Positions 8,018-16,380 of a DNA stretch of 26,385 nt are shown in pieces (within the stretch, counting starts at the first letter, position 1; every line of letters starts with the position of its first letter). Below the pieces are notes generated by a model that saw only the letters and a list, made by a program, of their open reading frames with translations, was not told the DNA's origin and searched no databases. Made by a program: the position numbers and the translations under genes. Source of the stretch: Spartobacteria bacterium UBA5019 (GTDB taxonomy: Bacteria > Verrucomicrobiota > Verrucomicrobiia > Chthoniobacterales > Terrimicrobiaceae); assembly GCA_002396485.1 (NCBI GenBank), contig DGXZ01000006.1:6009-32393 (forward strand), in the 5' to 3' direction.

Positions 8018-8986
8018 CTACGCTGAGGCGAGTGCGCGGTGCTTCCAATCCTCGGTGGCCAGGGCGACGCGAAAACCATTATGGGCCAATCCGGCTAGCT
8101 CATCTCTTGTGAAGGACAGTTTTTCAGCCAAAAGCAGGTATTCGTCCTCGAGCGCGTTGCCAAAGCTAATCGGATCATCGGTGCTGATCGTGCAAACGAT
8201 GCCGGCATCAAGGAGGCGGCGGATGGGGTGTTGATCTGCGGCAGGCACGACGCCGAGCTTCACATTGCTGATAGGGCACACATCGAGGGCGATACTGCGT
8301 TCACGCAGAAGGTCGAGCACCACCGGATCCTCGATGGCCCGGACACCATGCTCGATGCGCTGCGCTCCGAGTTTTTCCACGACATGGCGTATAAAATCCG
8401 GACCGCAGAACTCTCCAGCATGCGCTTTGGTGAACTTTCCGGCATCCCTCGCCCGGCGCCAGTAGCTTTGAGCCCAATCCCCGAGAGGCGCGGGTTCTGC
8501 CCCGTGCAGGTCGATCCCATCCAGGCTTGGCCAAGTGAGAGCGTCTTCAAGTATGGGAGCCATTTTTTGAGTGTAGCCATCATGGTGAATGCCGAGAAAG
8601 ACCCTCACCTCAAGCCCTGAAGGCACGGCGGAGCGGATGGCGTTGCAGACCTCGCGGCCGTCGAGGTTCATGAAGTCGATACACCCCGAGGCAAAGCTCA
8701 CCTCCATGTAGCGGATTTTCCGTGCGAGGCGGTCGGCAAAGACAGCGCAGGCGCACTCGTGGTAGCGCGCGGGGGAAATGAAAAAATCCCCGGCGTAGCC
8801 AAGAAGCTCGGATTCGAAGTGGGCAAAGTCGCGGAAGCGGAAATCCGGCGCCCATGAGGCAGGCACGCTCTGGTATTTTCCCGGATTGGCGGCTTGGAGG
8901 AGCGGCCAGGGCAGCGCGCCTTCGATATGAAGGTGGGTTTCCGTTTTGGGCAGGGAGCTGATGAAATCGTGAAGGCTGACGTCCAT
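8018..8986 (-). CDS. Adenosine deaminase family protein
   Basis: 322 residues from the ATG at 8986, which lies 4 bases after the upstream glycosyltransferase stop; earlier in-frame Met codons would lie inside that gene. The zinc site is complete: HLH (H18, H20) in KTETHLHIEGALP, H189 and catalytic E192 in KAHAGEF, H213 in IEHGV, and D270/D271 in ISTDDP. It therefore deaminates a purine nucleoside or base. Adenosine is the default call. Adenine or aminodeoxyfutalosine (menaquinone pathway) are alternatives in the same family that I cannot separate by eye. Its place behind a glycosyltransferase is unusual and may reflect simple co-transcription rather than a shared pathway. Confidence 0.88.
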   Translation of the reverse strand: MDVSLHDFISSLPKTETHLHIEGALPWPLLQAANPGKYQSVPASWAPDFRFRDFAHFESELLGYAGDFFISPARYHECACAVFADRLARKIRYMEVSFASGCIDFMNLDGREVCNAIRSAVPSGLEVRVFLGIHHDGYTQKMAPILEDALTWPSLDGIDLHGAEPAPLGDWAQSYWRRARDAGKFTKAHAGEFCGPDFIRHVVEKLGAQRIEHGVRAIEDPVVLDLLRERSIALDVCPISNVKLGVVPAADQHPIRRLLDAGIVCTISTDDPISFGNALEDEYLLLAEKLSFTRDELAGLAHNGFRVALATEDWKHRALASA

Positions 8987-8990
8987 TATT

Positions 8991-10172
8991 TTAGTGGAGC
9001 AAAGAACGCAGCATTTCCTCGAAGTCCGCAGCGGCATTTTGACTGGTGCTCGAGGCTCCCGCAATTCGGGCGCGGCGGCAGGCAGCGGCATGGGCCACAG
9101 GGTCCGAGGCCCAATCAAGAAGGATGCCCGCGAGGTCGGATGGTTTCGAGGGATCAATGACAAGCCCGGCATCGTGCTCGGAAATCAACCGTGCAGCCTC
9201 CGAGTCCGCCGGACCGATGAAAAGGCAGGGACGCCCTGCGGCAAGAACCCCGTAAACTTTGCTGGGAACCACAAGGCCGCAGAGGTTCGGCCGCATGGTG
9301 ACGAGGTGGGCATCCCCCGCCGAGAGGCTTTCCGAGAGTTTGGCCGCAGGCTGAAAAGGCAAAAAACTGATGTTTGAGAGCCCCCTTGCCGTGGCGGCGC
9401 GCTGAACCTCAGCTCGTCGGGGGCCATCGCCGATCATGAGAAACACGATATGCCGACCTTGGAGAATTTCGGCGGCCTTGAGCACGGCATCGAAATCGTG
9501 GGCGAGGCCCATGTTTCCAGAATAAACGACCACAAAGTCTCCTTCGAGGTGGTTTTCACGGCGGAACGGATTGTTTTTATGGTCAATCGGCATCACAGGA
9601 GGTGCCCAGTTCGGAATATTGAAGATGCGTGCATAGGGAACGCCACGCTGGACGAGACGGGTTGTCATGCAGCGACCGATGGACACGACAGCATCGCAGC
9701 TTCTCAATGCCTGGCTGGAAAGCGAGCGCAGTAAAGCCACGAGTGACTTCCCCTTCGGCAGGACACCGAGTTCCTCGGCAACCTCAGGATAGAGATCCTG
9801 CGCCCAATGAATGACCTTGTTGCGCTTGAAAAAACCAATCATCGGACCGAGCACAGCAACCATGGGCGGGTCCGTCATAGTTACCACAAAATCCGTGCGC
9901 GGCAGGAGCAGAGCTCGAACAAGCAACCAGGGGATCATGACGAAATAACTCGCGGCGCGCAGAATGACGCTGCGGCGCGAAAGCGCGGCACCGGCGCGGT
10001 GGATGTGAACGCCACGGCGGGTTGCCATTTTTGGCTCGCCGGTTTCGCCCGTTGTCAGAACGGAAACCTCCCACCCCCGCGAGGCGAGGGCCTCGGCGAT
10101 GTCGCGAAGCATTTCTCCCGTCGCACCGGATGCGGGGGGATAGACGCGATTGATGAAGAGGATGGATGGCAT
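8991..10172 (-). CDS. Glycosyltransferase family 4, WbuB/WcaI-like
   Basis: 393 residues from the ATG at 10172, 4 bases after the YdcF-like stop. The N-terminal Rossmann domain opens with ILFINRVYPPASGATGEMLRDIAEALASRGWEVSVLT. HWAQDLYPEVAEELGVL (122-138) is typical of WbuB/WcaI-type enzymes that add amino sugars to O-antigen or colanic acid. The C-terminal domain has VVYSGNMGLAHDFD (215-228), IGDGPRR and GLVVPSKVYGVLAAGRP (299-315), which replaces the usual E-x7-E. It acts on the cytoplasmic face with a nucleotide-sugar donor; donor and acceptor cannot be read from sequence. It is part of the glycan operon. Confidence 0.9.
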   Translation of the reverse strand: MPSILFINRVYPPASGATGEMLRDIAEALASRGWEVSVLTTGETGEPKMATRRGVHIHRAGAALSRRSVILRAASYFVMIPWLLVRALLLPRTDFVVTMTDPPMVAVLGPMIGFFKRNKVIHWAQDLYPEVAEELGVLPKGKSLVALLRSLSSQALRSCDAVVSIGRCMTTRLVQRGVPYARIFNIPNWAPPVMPIDHKNNPFRRENHLEGDFVVVYSGNMGLAHDFDAVLKAAEILQGRHIVFLMIGDGPRRAEVQRAATARGLSNISFLPFQPAAKLSESLSAGDAHLVTMRPNLCGLVVPSKVYGVLAAGRPCLFIGPADSEAARLISEHDAGLVIDPSKPSDLAGILLDWASDPVAHAAACRRARIAGASSTSQNAAADFEEMLRSLLH

Positions 10173-10176
10173 GGAA

Positions 10177-10800
10177 TTATCGGTCTTTGGCCGACGGAGA
10201 TTTTTTAACCCATGGAGTGATGCCGTGGAATATCCAATACGCTGGGATTTTCCACATTTCGATCCGGGCCCACTCATCCTCTTGATTCAGGCCTGGAGGT
10301 GTATCCCACCATTCGATTCGGGACGTGGTGACGCCGAATTCGATTCCGGGGATGCGTTGTTGGAAGGTCGCCAATGCACGGCGAGCGTGGAAAGAAGAAG
10401 TGACCAGCAAAACGCGCCGCACGCCGGCGGCCTCCAGAAGGGGCTTGGCGAAGTTGGCGTTCTCCATCGTGGATTTTGACTCCCTTTCAATGGTGATGCG
10501 GTCATCCGGCACTCCACCGCTCAAAAGTGCGCGGCGATTGGTTTCGTGGTCACCCGTGCCAATGATAAAAACCTTCGAGGCCACTCCCTCGCGGTAGAGC
10601 TTCGCGGCGGCGACTGGACGCGCCTGCGACTCGCCGCCGAGGACGAGAATGGCATCGGCTTGAGAAATCGGCGACTCGATGACGAGAAGGCTGCGCCACA
10701 CTTTTGAAAACCAGACTGGATAACCCACTAAAGTGGCTGCGAGCAGAACGCATGCAAAAGTGACCGCGCAAAAAGCCAGAGTGCGCAGAAGCGGCTTCAT
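10177..10800 (-). CDS. YdcF/ElyC/SanA family (DUF218) membrane-anchored protein
   Basis: 207 residues. One N-terminal membrane segment (about 8-30) is followed by a DUF218 domain: ADAILVLGGESQARPVAAAKLY (48-69), VFIIGTGDHETNRRALLSGGVP, ERESKSTMENA (105-115) and LLVTSSFHARRALATF (131-146). Members such as ElyC and SanA act in envelope or peptidoglycan maintenance, and DUF218 genes often sit in polysaccharide clusters; the reaction is not established. The start ATG overlaps the stop of the upstream glycosyltransferase (ATGA, 10797-10800), which indicates translational coupling. A role in handling lipid-linked sugars in the envelope is an inference from context. Confidence 0.87.
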   Translation of the reverse strand: MKPLLRTLAFCAVTFACVLLAATLVGYPVWFSKVWRSLLVIESPISQADAILVLGGESQARPVAAAKLYREGVASKVFIIGTGDHETNRRALLSGGVPDDRITIERESKSTMENANFAKPLLEAAGVRRVLLVTSSFHARRALATFQQRIPGIEFGVTTSRIEWWDTPPGLNQEDEWARIEMWKIPAYWIFHGITPWVKKSPSAKDR

Positions 10801-11927
10801 CCCAACTTCGAGGCCGCAGCTGCGAGCAGAGCTTCGTAATCCCTGACGCGGTCGGGCAGGTTGAATGCGAGAGCCTTTGAAAGCGATGCACGTCGCATGC
10901 GAACGAGTGAGTCACTGTCACTCAGTATGGAGCGAAGACTGTGGGCGAAAGCATGGGGCGTGAGATCGCAGAAAAAGCCGTTTACGGCGTCATCGATCAC
11001 GTCGCACAACCCTCCAATGCGGCTGCCCACGATGGCCAAACCATGCCTGAGCGCCTCAATACCTGCCATGGGAAGTCCTTCGGAAGTGGATGTCATGAGG
11101 AGAACATCCGCCATGCCGAGGCGTTTGGAAACCTCCTCCCCCGCAAGCCAACCCGAAAAGGTGACGCGATCCTCAAGAGCGCATGAGTAGACGAGATTTC
11201 GCATCGATTCGGAGAGGGGTCCTTCGCCAATAACCTCAAAGTGCCAAGGCAGGTCTTTGACAAGCTCGAGAGCCTGAATCGCGAGGAGGGGATTTTTTTG
11301 AATACTCAAACGCCCAAGCATGACAATGCGCGGCGGGTTTCCCGCTTGAAGAGTCGCTGGAGGAGGAATCATTGGAACCCCGTTGAGAATGACTTTGGCA
11401 CGGACTCCGCAATTTTTTGCGGCGAGGCCAGCGACGAATCCGCTCACGGCGGTGACTGCGGCGGCTTTTTTCCAGATCGGTTGGATAAGCGGCCCGAGAA
11501 CACGGAAGAGGGAGTCTGTTTGCTCGGGCACGCCACCGGGAACATCTCCGAGGTGGGCTGTGAGCACGTAGGGGATGCTGGTGAGTTTATGCAGTGCGAA
11601 AGCCAATGCGCCGGTGGGAACCACAAAGTGGGCATGAATGACATCCGGCTTCCAAGTGCGGCATAGCTTCCAAACGGGGAGGAAAGCGGTGAGAAGATAA
11701 AGAGCCATCTCCGGCACCGAGCAGGTGTCTTCACGCCTGCGGAAAGACTGCGGACGGAGAACAGTGACTTCATTGACCACCTCCTCGCCGGGCAGGTGGC
11801 GCAGACCGGCGGTGACGACGCGCACCTCGTGACCATGACGCACAAGCCCCTCGGCAACCGATGCCGCCACGCGTCCCCCACCCCCGCCGACCGGGGGGTA
11901 TTCGTAGCAGAGGACAAGAATTTTCAT
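10797..11927 (-). CDS. Glycosyltransferase family 4
   Basis: 376 residues with the GT-B layout. The N-terminal domain starts MKILVLCYEYPPVGGGGGRVAASVAEGL, with DVIHAHF at 95-101. The C-terminal donor domain has IVMLGRLSIQKNPLLAI (201-217), EVIGEGP (231-237) and the retaining E-x7-E motif in SEGLPMAGIEALRHG (E283, E291). It probably transfers a sugar from a nucleotide donor to a growing surface glycan at the inner membrane; the sugar is not predictable. Its ATG overlaps the preceding stop by 4 bases (ATGA, 11924-11927) and its stop overlaps the YdcF-like start in the same way, so it is firmly embedded in the operon. Confidence 0.92.
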   Translation of the reverse strand: MKILVLCYEYPPVGGGGGRVAASVAEGLVRHGHEVRVVTAGLRHLPGEEVVNEVTVLRPQSFRRREDTCSVPEMALYLLTAFLPVWKLCRTWKPDVIHAHFVVPTGALAFALHKLTSIPYVLTAHLGDVPGGVPEQTDSLFRVLGPLIQPIWKKAAAVTAVSGFVAGLAAKNCGVRAKVILNGVPMIPPPATLQAGNPPRIVMLGRLSIQKNPLLAIQALELVKDLPWHFEVIGEGPLSESMRNLVYSCALEDRVTFSGWLAGEEVSKRLGMADVLLMTSTSEGLPMAGIEALRHGLAIVGSRIGGLCDVIDDAVNGFFCDLTPHAFAHSLRSILSDSDSLVRMRRASLSKALAFNLPDRVRDYEALLAAAASKLG

Positions 11928-13030
11928 GGCAGGAAGCGGTCGTAGATTTCCTCCACGGCGGAGGTCATTCGCTCAACGGAAAAACTGGCTTCGATCTTCG
12001 CGCGGGCATTTTGTGCGATGCGTGAGGAAAGTTCCGCGTCTTGCAGCAAGGCAGCCGTGCGTTCGACGAAGAGGGACGCGTCGTCGGAAGGGACAAGGAA
12101 TCCCTCACGGCCGTCGCCGATGACTTCGGCTATGCCATCAAGCCGCGAAGCCACGACAGGAAGTCCCATGGCCATGGCTTCAAGGAGCGTCATTGGCAGA
12201 CCCTCGTAACGCGATGGCATGAGAAGGACATCCGCCGCGAGATAGACCAAGCGGGTGTCGGCAACATAACCCGAGAAGATGACACGATCCGCGATGCCGA
12301 GAGCGACTGCCTTTTCGCGCAGCATCTTTTCCTCCGGTCCATCGCCGGCAAGGAGGAAGTGAAGACCGGGAAAGCGCGGGGCGAGTTGCGCTGCGATGTC
12401 GAGAAATAGGGAGAAGTTCTTCTGGGGATTGAGCCGACCGACGCCGGCAACGACGCGTGCGGAGGCGGGGAGCCCGAGTTCAATGCGGGCCTGATCGCGC
12501 CGTGCAGCTGAAGGACTGAATCGACGGAGGTCGATGGCATTTGGCACAAGGGTGACATCGTTCGAGGGGATCGATTCGCGGGTGATTAAAAATTCTCTAC
12601 AGGATGTCGAAACGGCGACGATGTGGCTGGCAAAGCGGTTTGAGAAGCGGTCCAAGGCGAGGAGAAGGCGACTCTCGGCGCGACGGGTGTCGTTTGTGTG
12701 GTCGTGGTTGATGACCACTGGAACTCCAAGCAGCGCACCAAGTGGCTTTGAGATGATATTGGATGGGATGAGGTGGCAGTGGAGGATATCCGGCTTATCC
12801 GCAAGCAGACGCCATGGAATCGAGGCGAGATAGAAGGGAAGAAACTTGTGCGGGGAGAGCGAGTGGACCTTGACACCGGCCTGCCTGAGTCGGTCCCAAT
12901 AAATGCCGTGGCCGTGCATCGTAGCGACTTCGTGGCGGAAGCGGGCACTCCCGCAGGTCGCCAGATTCAGAACAACCTCCTGTGCCCCTCCGAGGTGGAG
13001 GCTGTCGATGATATGGAGGACGCGTTTCAC
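11924..13030 (-). CDS. Glycosyltransferase family 4 (GTG start)
   Basis: 368 residues when started at the GTG at 13030, written MKRVLHIIDSLHLGGAQEVVLNLA. I prefer this to the ATG at 13072. The GTG overlaps the asnB stop as GTGA, mirroring the ATGA joints of the next two genes, while the 14 extra residues are merely the asnB tail in another frame. GGAQ (14-17) is the usual N-terminal glycine motif. The donor domain has VAGVGRLNPQKNFSLFLDI, LAGDGPEE and E-x7-E in SRYEGLPMTLLEAMAMG (E276, E284). It is a retaining GT4 enzyme in surface glycan assembly; donor sugar unknown. Confidence 0.91.
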   Translation of the reverse strand: MKRVLHIIDSLHLGGAQEVVLNLATCGSARFRHEVATMHGHGIYWDRLRQAGVKVHSLSPHKFLPFYLASIPWRLLADKPDILHCHLIPSNIISKPLGALLGVPVVINHDHTNDTRRAESRLLLALDRFSNRFASHIVAVSTSCREFLITRESIPSNDVTLVPNAIDLRRFSPSAARRDQARIELGLPASARVVAGVGRLNPQKNFSLFLDIAAQLAPRFPGLHFLLAGDGPEEKMLREKAVALGIADRVIFSGYVADTRLVYLAADVLLMPSRYEGLPMTLLEAMAMGLPVVASRLDGIAEVIGDGREGFLVPSDDASLFVERTAALLQDAELSSRIAQNARAKIEASFSVERMTSAVEEIYDRFLP

Positions 13031-14865
13031 GGAAAATTTCTCATCTGCCACTGTTGCCAAACATATTCGCACCAGAGGAAGAGTCGTTCATCGGATTGCC
13101 CGGCGAGGTGGGCGGAGAGCTTTTCGCGCAGCAGGGGCGAATTTGCCTCAGGCGCGATGCGACCGCTACGGAGCCAGCTTCCAACCGGTGTGCCGAAGCC
13201 TTTTTTGCTCCGGTAGATGATCTCGTGGGGGAGCAATCCTTCGACGGCGCGCTTGAGCAGGTATTTCGTGGTCTTACCCCGGAGTTTGTAATGGTGAGGC
13301 AGGCGCCGGGCGAAGTCTGCGACTTCGATATCAAGGAACGGGCTTCGCACTTCGAGGGAATTCATCATGCTGGCGCGGTCGGCTTTGGCGAGGATGCCGT
13401 CCTGCAGATAAATCTCGGTGTAGAACTGAAGCGTGCGGTCCACCGGATTCGTGCCGGAGCAGGATTCCCACGCATCGATCGCCTCGCTGTAAATTTCCTC
13501 CACGCTGAAGCGGGAATCGGTGAGACGGGCGAGTTCGGAGGGCTCCAGGGCACCGAGCCACACGGGGTTCCAAAGGCGCGCCGGATGATCCAGACCACGC
13601 AGAGTGCGTTTGATTTTAAAATCGAGGCTGAGATTGGCGTGCGAGACTGGGAGTCGGGCCGCAAGGAGGCGCAGCGCGGAATGCAAGGGACGGGGAACGA
13701 GTTGGGAGTAAAGACCGGCCAAACGCAGAGCGCGAAATGGATCGTAACCGGCAAACAGTTCGTCACCGCCGTCACCGCTGAGGGCAACGGTGACATGACG
13801 ACGCGCAAAACGGCAGAGCAGCCAAGTGGGCAGAATCGATCCGTCGCCCTGGGGCTCATCGAGCAGATCGAAAATACCGGTCATAGCCTCTAGCGCGGCT
13901 TCGAGGCTGAGCGTCTCGGTGTGGTGGGCGGTTTTTAAAAACCCGGCGACTTGAGCGGCAAAGGCCGATTCGTCAAAACTCGGCTCCTGGAAGCCGATCG
14001 TGAAGGTTTGGAGTGTGCGATCTTGGACATCTCGCGCCGCCAAAGCGGCAATCGTTGAGGAATCCAGACCGCCACTCAGAAAGATGCCGAGCGGGACATC
14101 GGCCACAAGGCGGCGGCGGGTCGCGCGGGTGAGGATTTCAAGCAATTCCGCAGCAAGTACGGATTCACTTTTTTGCGACTCCTCCGGTTCCAGCGTGTAG
14201 CGCCAGTACCGGGCAATGCGCGGCGAGCCATCATCCACCGCAAGCGTGAGTTGGTGGGCGGCGGGAAGTTTGTAAATCCCTTCGATAGCAGAGTGCGGGG
14301 CCGGGATGAGCGCATGGGCGAGAAACTTGACCCGGGCGATTTCGGACAGACTGCGCGGCGCAAGCGGGTGCTCGAGGAGCGCGGTCAATTCGGAGGCGAA
14401 AGCAAAGGTGCCGTTTCGATGAAAGTAATAGAGGGGCTTTTTTCCAAAGCGGTCGCGGGCCAGAAAAAGGCACCGTGTGCGCGAATCGTAAATGGCAAAC
14501 GCCCACATGCCATTGAGTCGGGAAAGCATCCCCTCCCCCCATTCGCGCCATGCGTGGAGCAGGACTTCGGTATCCGAGTGATCGGTGGCGAAAACATGTC
14601 CCTTGGCGAGGAGTTCACTGCGGAGTTCCGAATGATTGTAGATTTCGCCGTTGAAAACAATGGCGAGGGAACCATCAGCGGAAACCATCGGCTGCGCGCC
14701 ACAGGCAAGATCGATAATCGAGAGGCGGCGGTGGCCCAGAAAAACACCGGCATCCGGTTTTTCAAAAAAACCCTCCGCATCAGGCCCGCGGTGCGTGAGA
14801 CGGCGGGTCATGCGCTGCAAATCCGCGCCGTCGCCCGCGCCGAGAAATCCGGCTATGCCGCACAT
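13027..14865 (-). CDS. asnB: Asparagine synthase (glutamine-hydrolysing)-type amidotransferase
   Basis: 612 residues starting at the ATG at 14865, the only start that exposes the catalytic Cys2 (MCGIAGF). The N-terminal class-II glutaminase carries HRGPDAEG (25-32), RLSIIDLACGAQPM and FNGEIYNH (71-78). The C-terminal synthetase has the PP-loop SGGLDSS (264-270) and SGDGGDELFAGY (363-374). It makes an amide from glutamine and ATP. In polysaccharide and exosortase-linked loci, AsnB homologues are thought to amidate sugars or lipids rather than make free asparagine, and this setting (GT2 before it, three GT4 after) favours that role. The ATG shares one base with the GT2 stop (TGATG). The frame is open far upstream to 15471, but that part is antisense-like shadow of the GT2 gene. 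Confidence 0.93.
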   Translation of the reverse strand: MCGIAGFLGAGDGADLQRMTRRLTHRGPDAEGFFEKPDAGVFLGHRRLSIIDLACGAQPMVSADGSLAIVFNGEIYNHSELRSELLAKGHVFATDHSDTEVLLHAWREWGEGMLSRLNGMWAFAIYDSRTRCLFLARDRFGKKPLYYFHRNGTFAFASELTALLEHPLAPRSLSEIARVKFLAHALIPAPHSAIEGIYKLPAAHQLTLAVDDGSPRIARYWRYTLEPEESQKSESVLAAELLEILTRATRRRLVADVPLGIFLSGGLDSSTIAALAARDVQDRTLQTFTIGFQEPSFDESAFAAQVAGFLKTAHHTETLSLEAALEAMTGIFDLLDEPQGDGSILPTWLLCRFARRHVTVALSGDGGDELFAGYDPFRALRLAGLYSQLVPRPLHSALRLLAARLPVSHANLSLDFKIKRTLRGLDHPARLWNPVWLGALEPSELARLTDSRFSVEEIYSEAIDAWESCSGTNPVDRTLQFYTEIYLQDGILAKADRASMMNSLEVRSPFLDIEVADFARRLPHHYKLRGKTTKYLLKRAVEGLLPHEIIYRSKKGFGTPVGSWLRSGRIAPEANSPLLREKLSAHLAGQSDERLFLWCEYVWQQWQMRNFP

Positions 14866-15824
14866 CAGACCGGACCGGCTTGTCCCTCGCAGTTCCGGGT
14901 TCTGCTGACGAGGTAGATGGATTTGTTCTGAGACTCGTGGAATGTGCGGGTGATCATTTCGGCAAGCAGGCCCATGAGCATACAAATGACTCCTGTCATA
15001 AAGGAAAAGACAGCCATCATCGGCAGAGGTGTTCCCGTGAAGTAATAACCCTGCGTCCGCATGTAAAGCGCCCATGCGCCGAAAGCAAACGAGGCGATGA
15101 AAAACATGAAGCCCCAGAAGCCAAAAAGATACATCGGCTTGAGCATGTATTTGTCGAGAAAGCGAACGGTGAGGAGATCCATCACGACCTTGAGAACGCG
15201 CTCCAGACCATACTTTGAGTGCCCGGTCTTTCGGGCATGGTGGCCGACTGGGAGTTCGGTGATACGGGCGCCGTGCCACTTGGCGTAAATCGGCAGGAAG
15301 CGATGCATCTCGCCATAGAGTCGGACGCCCTTGATGACCTCGGAGCGGTAGGCTTTGAGCGAACAACCAAAGTCGTGGAGTTTCACTCCGGAGACAGTCG
15401 AGATGAGTTTGTTGGCCAGAATGCTCGGCAGGTTGCGCTGAAGCGCGTTGTCCTGACGATCTTTTCTCCAACCGGAACAGACCTCGAAACCTTCATCGAG
15501 CTTGGCCACGATGCGGGGAATGTCCTGCGGATCGTTCTGACCATCGCCATCAAGGGGAATAATGATATCGCCGCTTGCGAAGTCAAAGCCGGCCATCATG
15601 GCCGCCGTCTGACCGAAGTTCCGGCGGAAGTGCACGACTTTGACCTGTGGATTTTTTTCCGCCAAGCCATCGAGCAGCTCAGCACTGCCGTCTTGACTCC
15701 CGTCATTCACAAAAATGATCTCCCAGTGTTCAGGAAAGTGCCGGTGCATGACGGCCTGAACTTTTTCAAAAAGCGGCCCTAAAGCCTCGCGCTCGTTATA
15801 AACCGGAACGGTGAGTGAGATCAT
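14865..15824 (-). CDS. Glycosyltransferase family 2, polyprenyl-phosphate sugar transferase type
   Basis: 319 residues. The GT-A domain starts MISLTVPVYNEREALGPLFEK and shows FVNDGSQDGSAEL (38-50) and LDGDGQNDPQDIPR (91-104), whose aspartates bind metal and the sugar nucleotide. RKTGHSKYGLERVLKVVMDL (198-217) is typical of the DPM1/GtrB/ArnC branch. Two membrane segments follow at about 232-253 and 268-291. Such enzymes load a sugar onto undecaprenyl phosphate at the inner membrane. It is the first gene of the glycan operon. The terminator of the upstream gene (15838-15862) lies only 13 bases before its start, so how it is transcribed is unclear. Confidence 0.92.
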   Translation of the reverse strand: MISLTVPVYNEREALGPLFEKVQAVMHRHFPEHWEIIFVNDGSQDGSAELLDGLAEKNPQVKVVHFRRNFGQTAAMMAGFDFASGDIIIPLDGDGQNDPQDIPRIVAKLDEGFEVCSGWRKDRQDNALQRNLPSILANKLISTVSGVKLHDFGCSLKAYRSEVIKGVRLYGEMHRFLPIYAKWHGARITELPVGHHARKTGHSKYGLERVLKVVMDLLTVRFLDKYMLKPMYLFGFWGFMFFIASFAFGAWALYMRTQGYYFTGTPLPMMAVFSFMTGVICMLMGLLAEMITRTFHESQNKSIYLVSRTRNCEGQAGPV

Positions 15825-15837
15825 GCAAAAATAGAAA

Positions 15838-15862
15838 GCCCCCCGTTTTCAATTCGGAGGGC
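15838..15862 (-). terminator. Terminator hairpin between TIGR04073 gene and GT2 gene
   Basis: On the minus strand GCCCTCCG pairs with CGGGGGGC (one G-U wobble) across a 9-base loop. TTTCTATTTTT follows directly, then the GT2 ATG at 15824. It is a good intrinsic terminator for the gene at 15897-16310, and possibly for sulfate-operon read-through. Confidence 0.7.
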
Positions 15863-15896
15863 GTGGGCATCAAGGCAATCCCGATAAACGAAGCCC

Positions 15897-16310
15897 TCAG
15901 AGGCTCGGATCAAGACGCACGTAGTTGTAGCGTGTTTCAAAGCCCAGCTCGGGTGGAAACTCCGAGTAGCCGGAGTTGATCCATGGAATATCGCTGCGGT
16001 AGGGAGGAGTGTAGCCGCCTTTATGAGTAGGGAACGGAAAGAGAGCGACCTCGTAAATCCCATAGCCAAGCCTTGCGAGAACGCGACCGGTGCCGCGCAC
16101 AAGACCGTAGCTCAGTGCAGCGGCATTTCCTTCCATGTCATTCACAACCGCCCATTGGTAGGGAATCTCAGTGACTCCGAAAGCGATGTTACCAAGTCCG
16201 CGACCGAGTTTCCGTGTGGGACCGAAGTCCGATGCCGGCGGTGCTTGAATGTCTGCAACGGCCGTAGCGCAAAGCGCCAAGGAAAGGAGGGAGCAAAGAA
16301 AGAGTTTCAT
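15897..16310 (-). CDS. Exosortase system-associated protein, TIGR04073-like
   Basis: 137 residues from the ATG at 16310, which gives a clean signal peptide (MKLFLCSLLSLALCATAVADI; hydrophobic core 3-18); an earlier ATG at 16352 would bury it. The mature part has RKLGRGLGNIAFGVTEIP (33-50), then ALSYGLVRGTGRVLARLGYGIYEVALFPFP (65-94) and a Tyr/Pro-rich tail. This pattern matches my memory of the TIGR04073 family of small exported proteins found in PEP-CTERM/exosortase genomes of Verrucomicrobia and Lentisphaerae; the function is unknown. It fits the PEP-CTERM protein at 25299-26219. It follows cysA by 70 bases with no terminator between, so it may be read from the sulfate operon. A weak TTGTCT/TACTAA pair upstream is not convincing. 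Confidence 0.8.
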   Translation of the reverse strand: MKLFLCSLLSLALCATAVADIQAPPASDFGPTRKLGRGLGNIAFGVTEIPYQWAVVNDMEGNAAALSYGLVRGTGRVLARLGYGIYEVALFPFPTHKGGYTPPYRSDIPWINSGYSEFPPELGFETRYNYVRLDPSL

Positions 16311-16380
16311 ATTGCTTTTAGTAAAACACCCGTATCGGTCAGACAAGAACAAAATCTCGGCGGCAATGCTTTCAAAAAAC

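Noticed and set aside
13031..13072. ATG start at 13072 for the first GT4 gene
   Set aside because: It overlaps asnB by 46 bases; the GTG at 13030 gives a 4-base GTGA joint and a normal GT4 N-terminus.
14866..15471. 202-residue N-terminal extension of the AsnB frame
   Set aside because: It lies entirely inside the GT2 gene in another frame, is rich in His/Arg/Pro as shadow frames are, and would bury the catalytic Cys2.
16311..16380. Terminator between cysA and the TIGR04073-like gene
   Set aside because: No stable inverted repeat followed by a T-tract could be found in these 70 bases.
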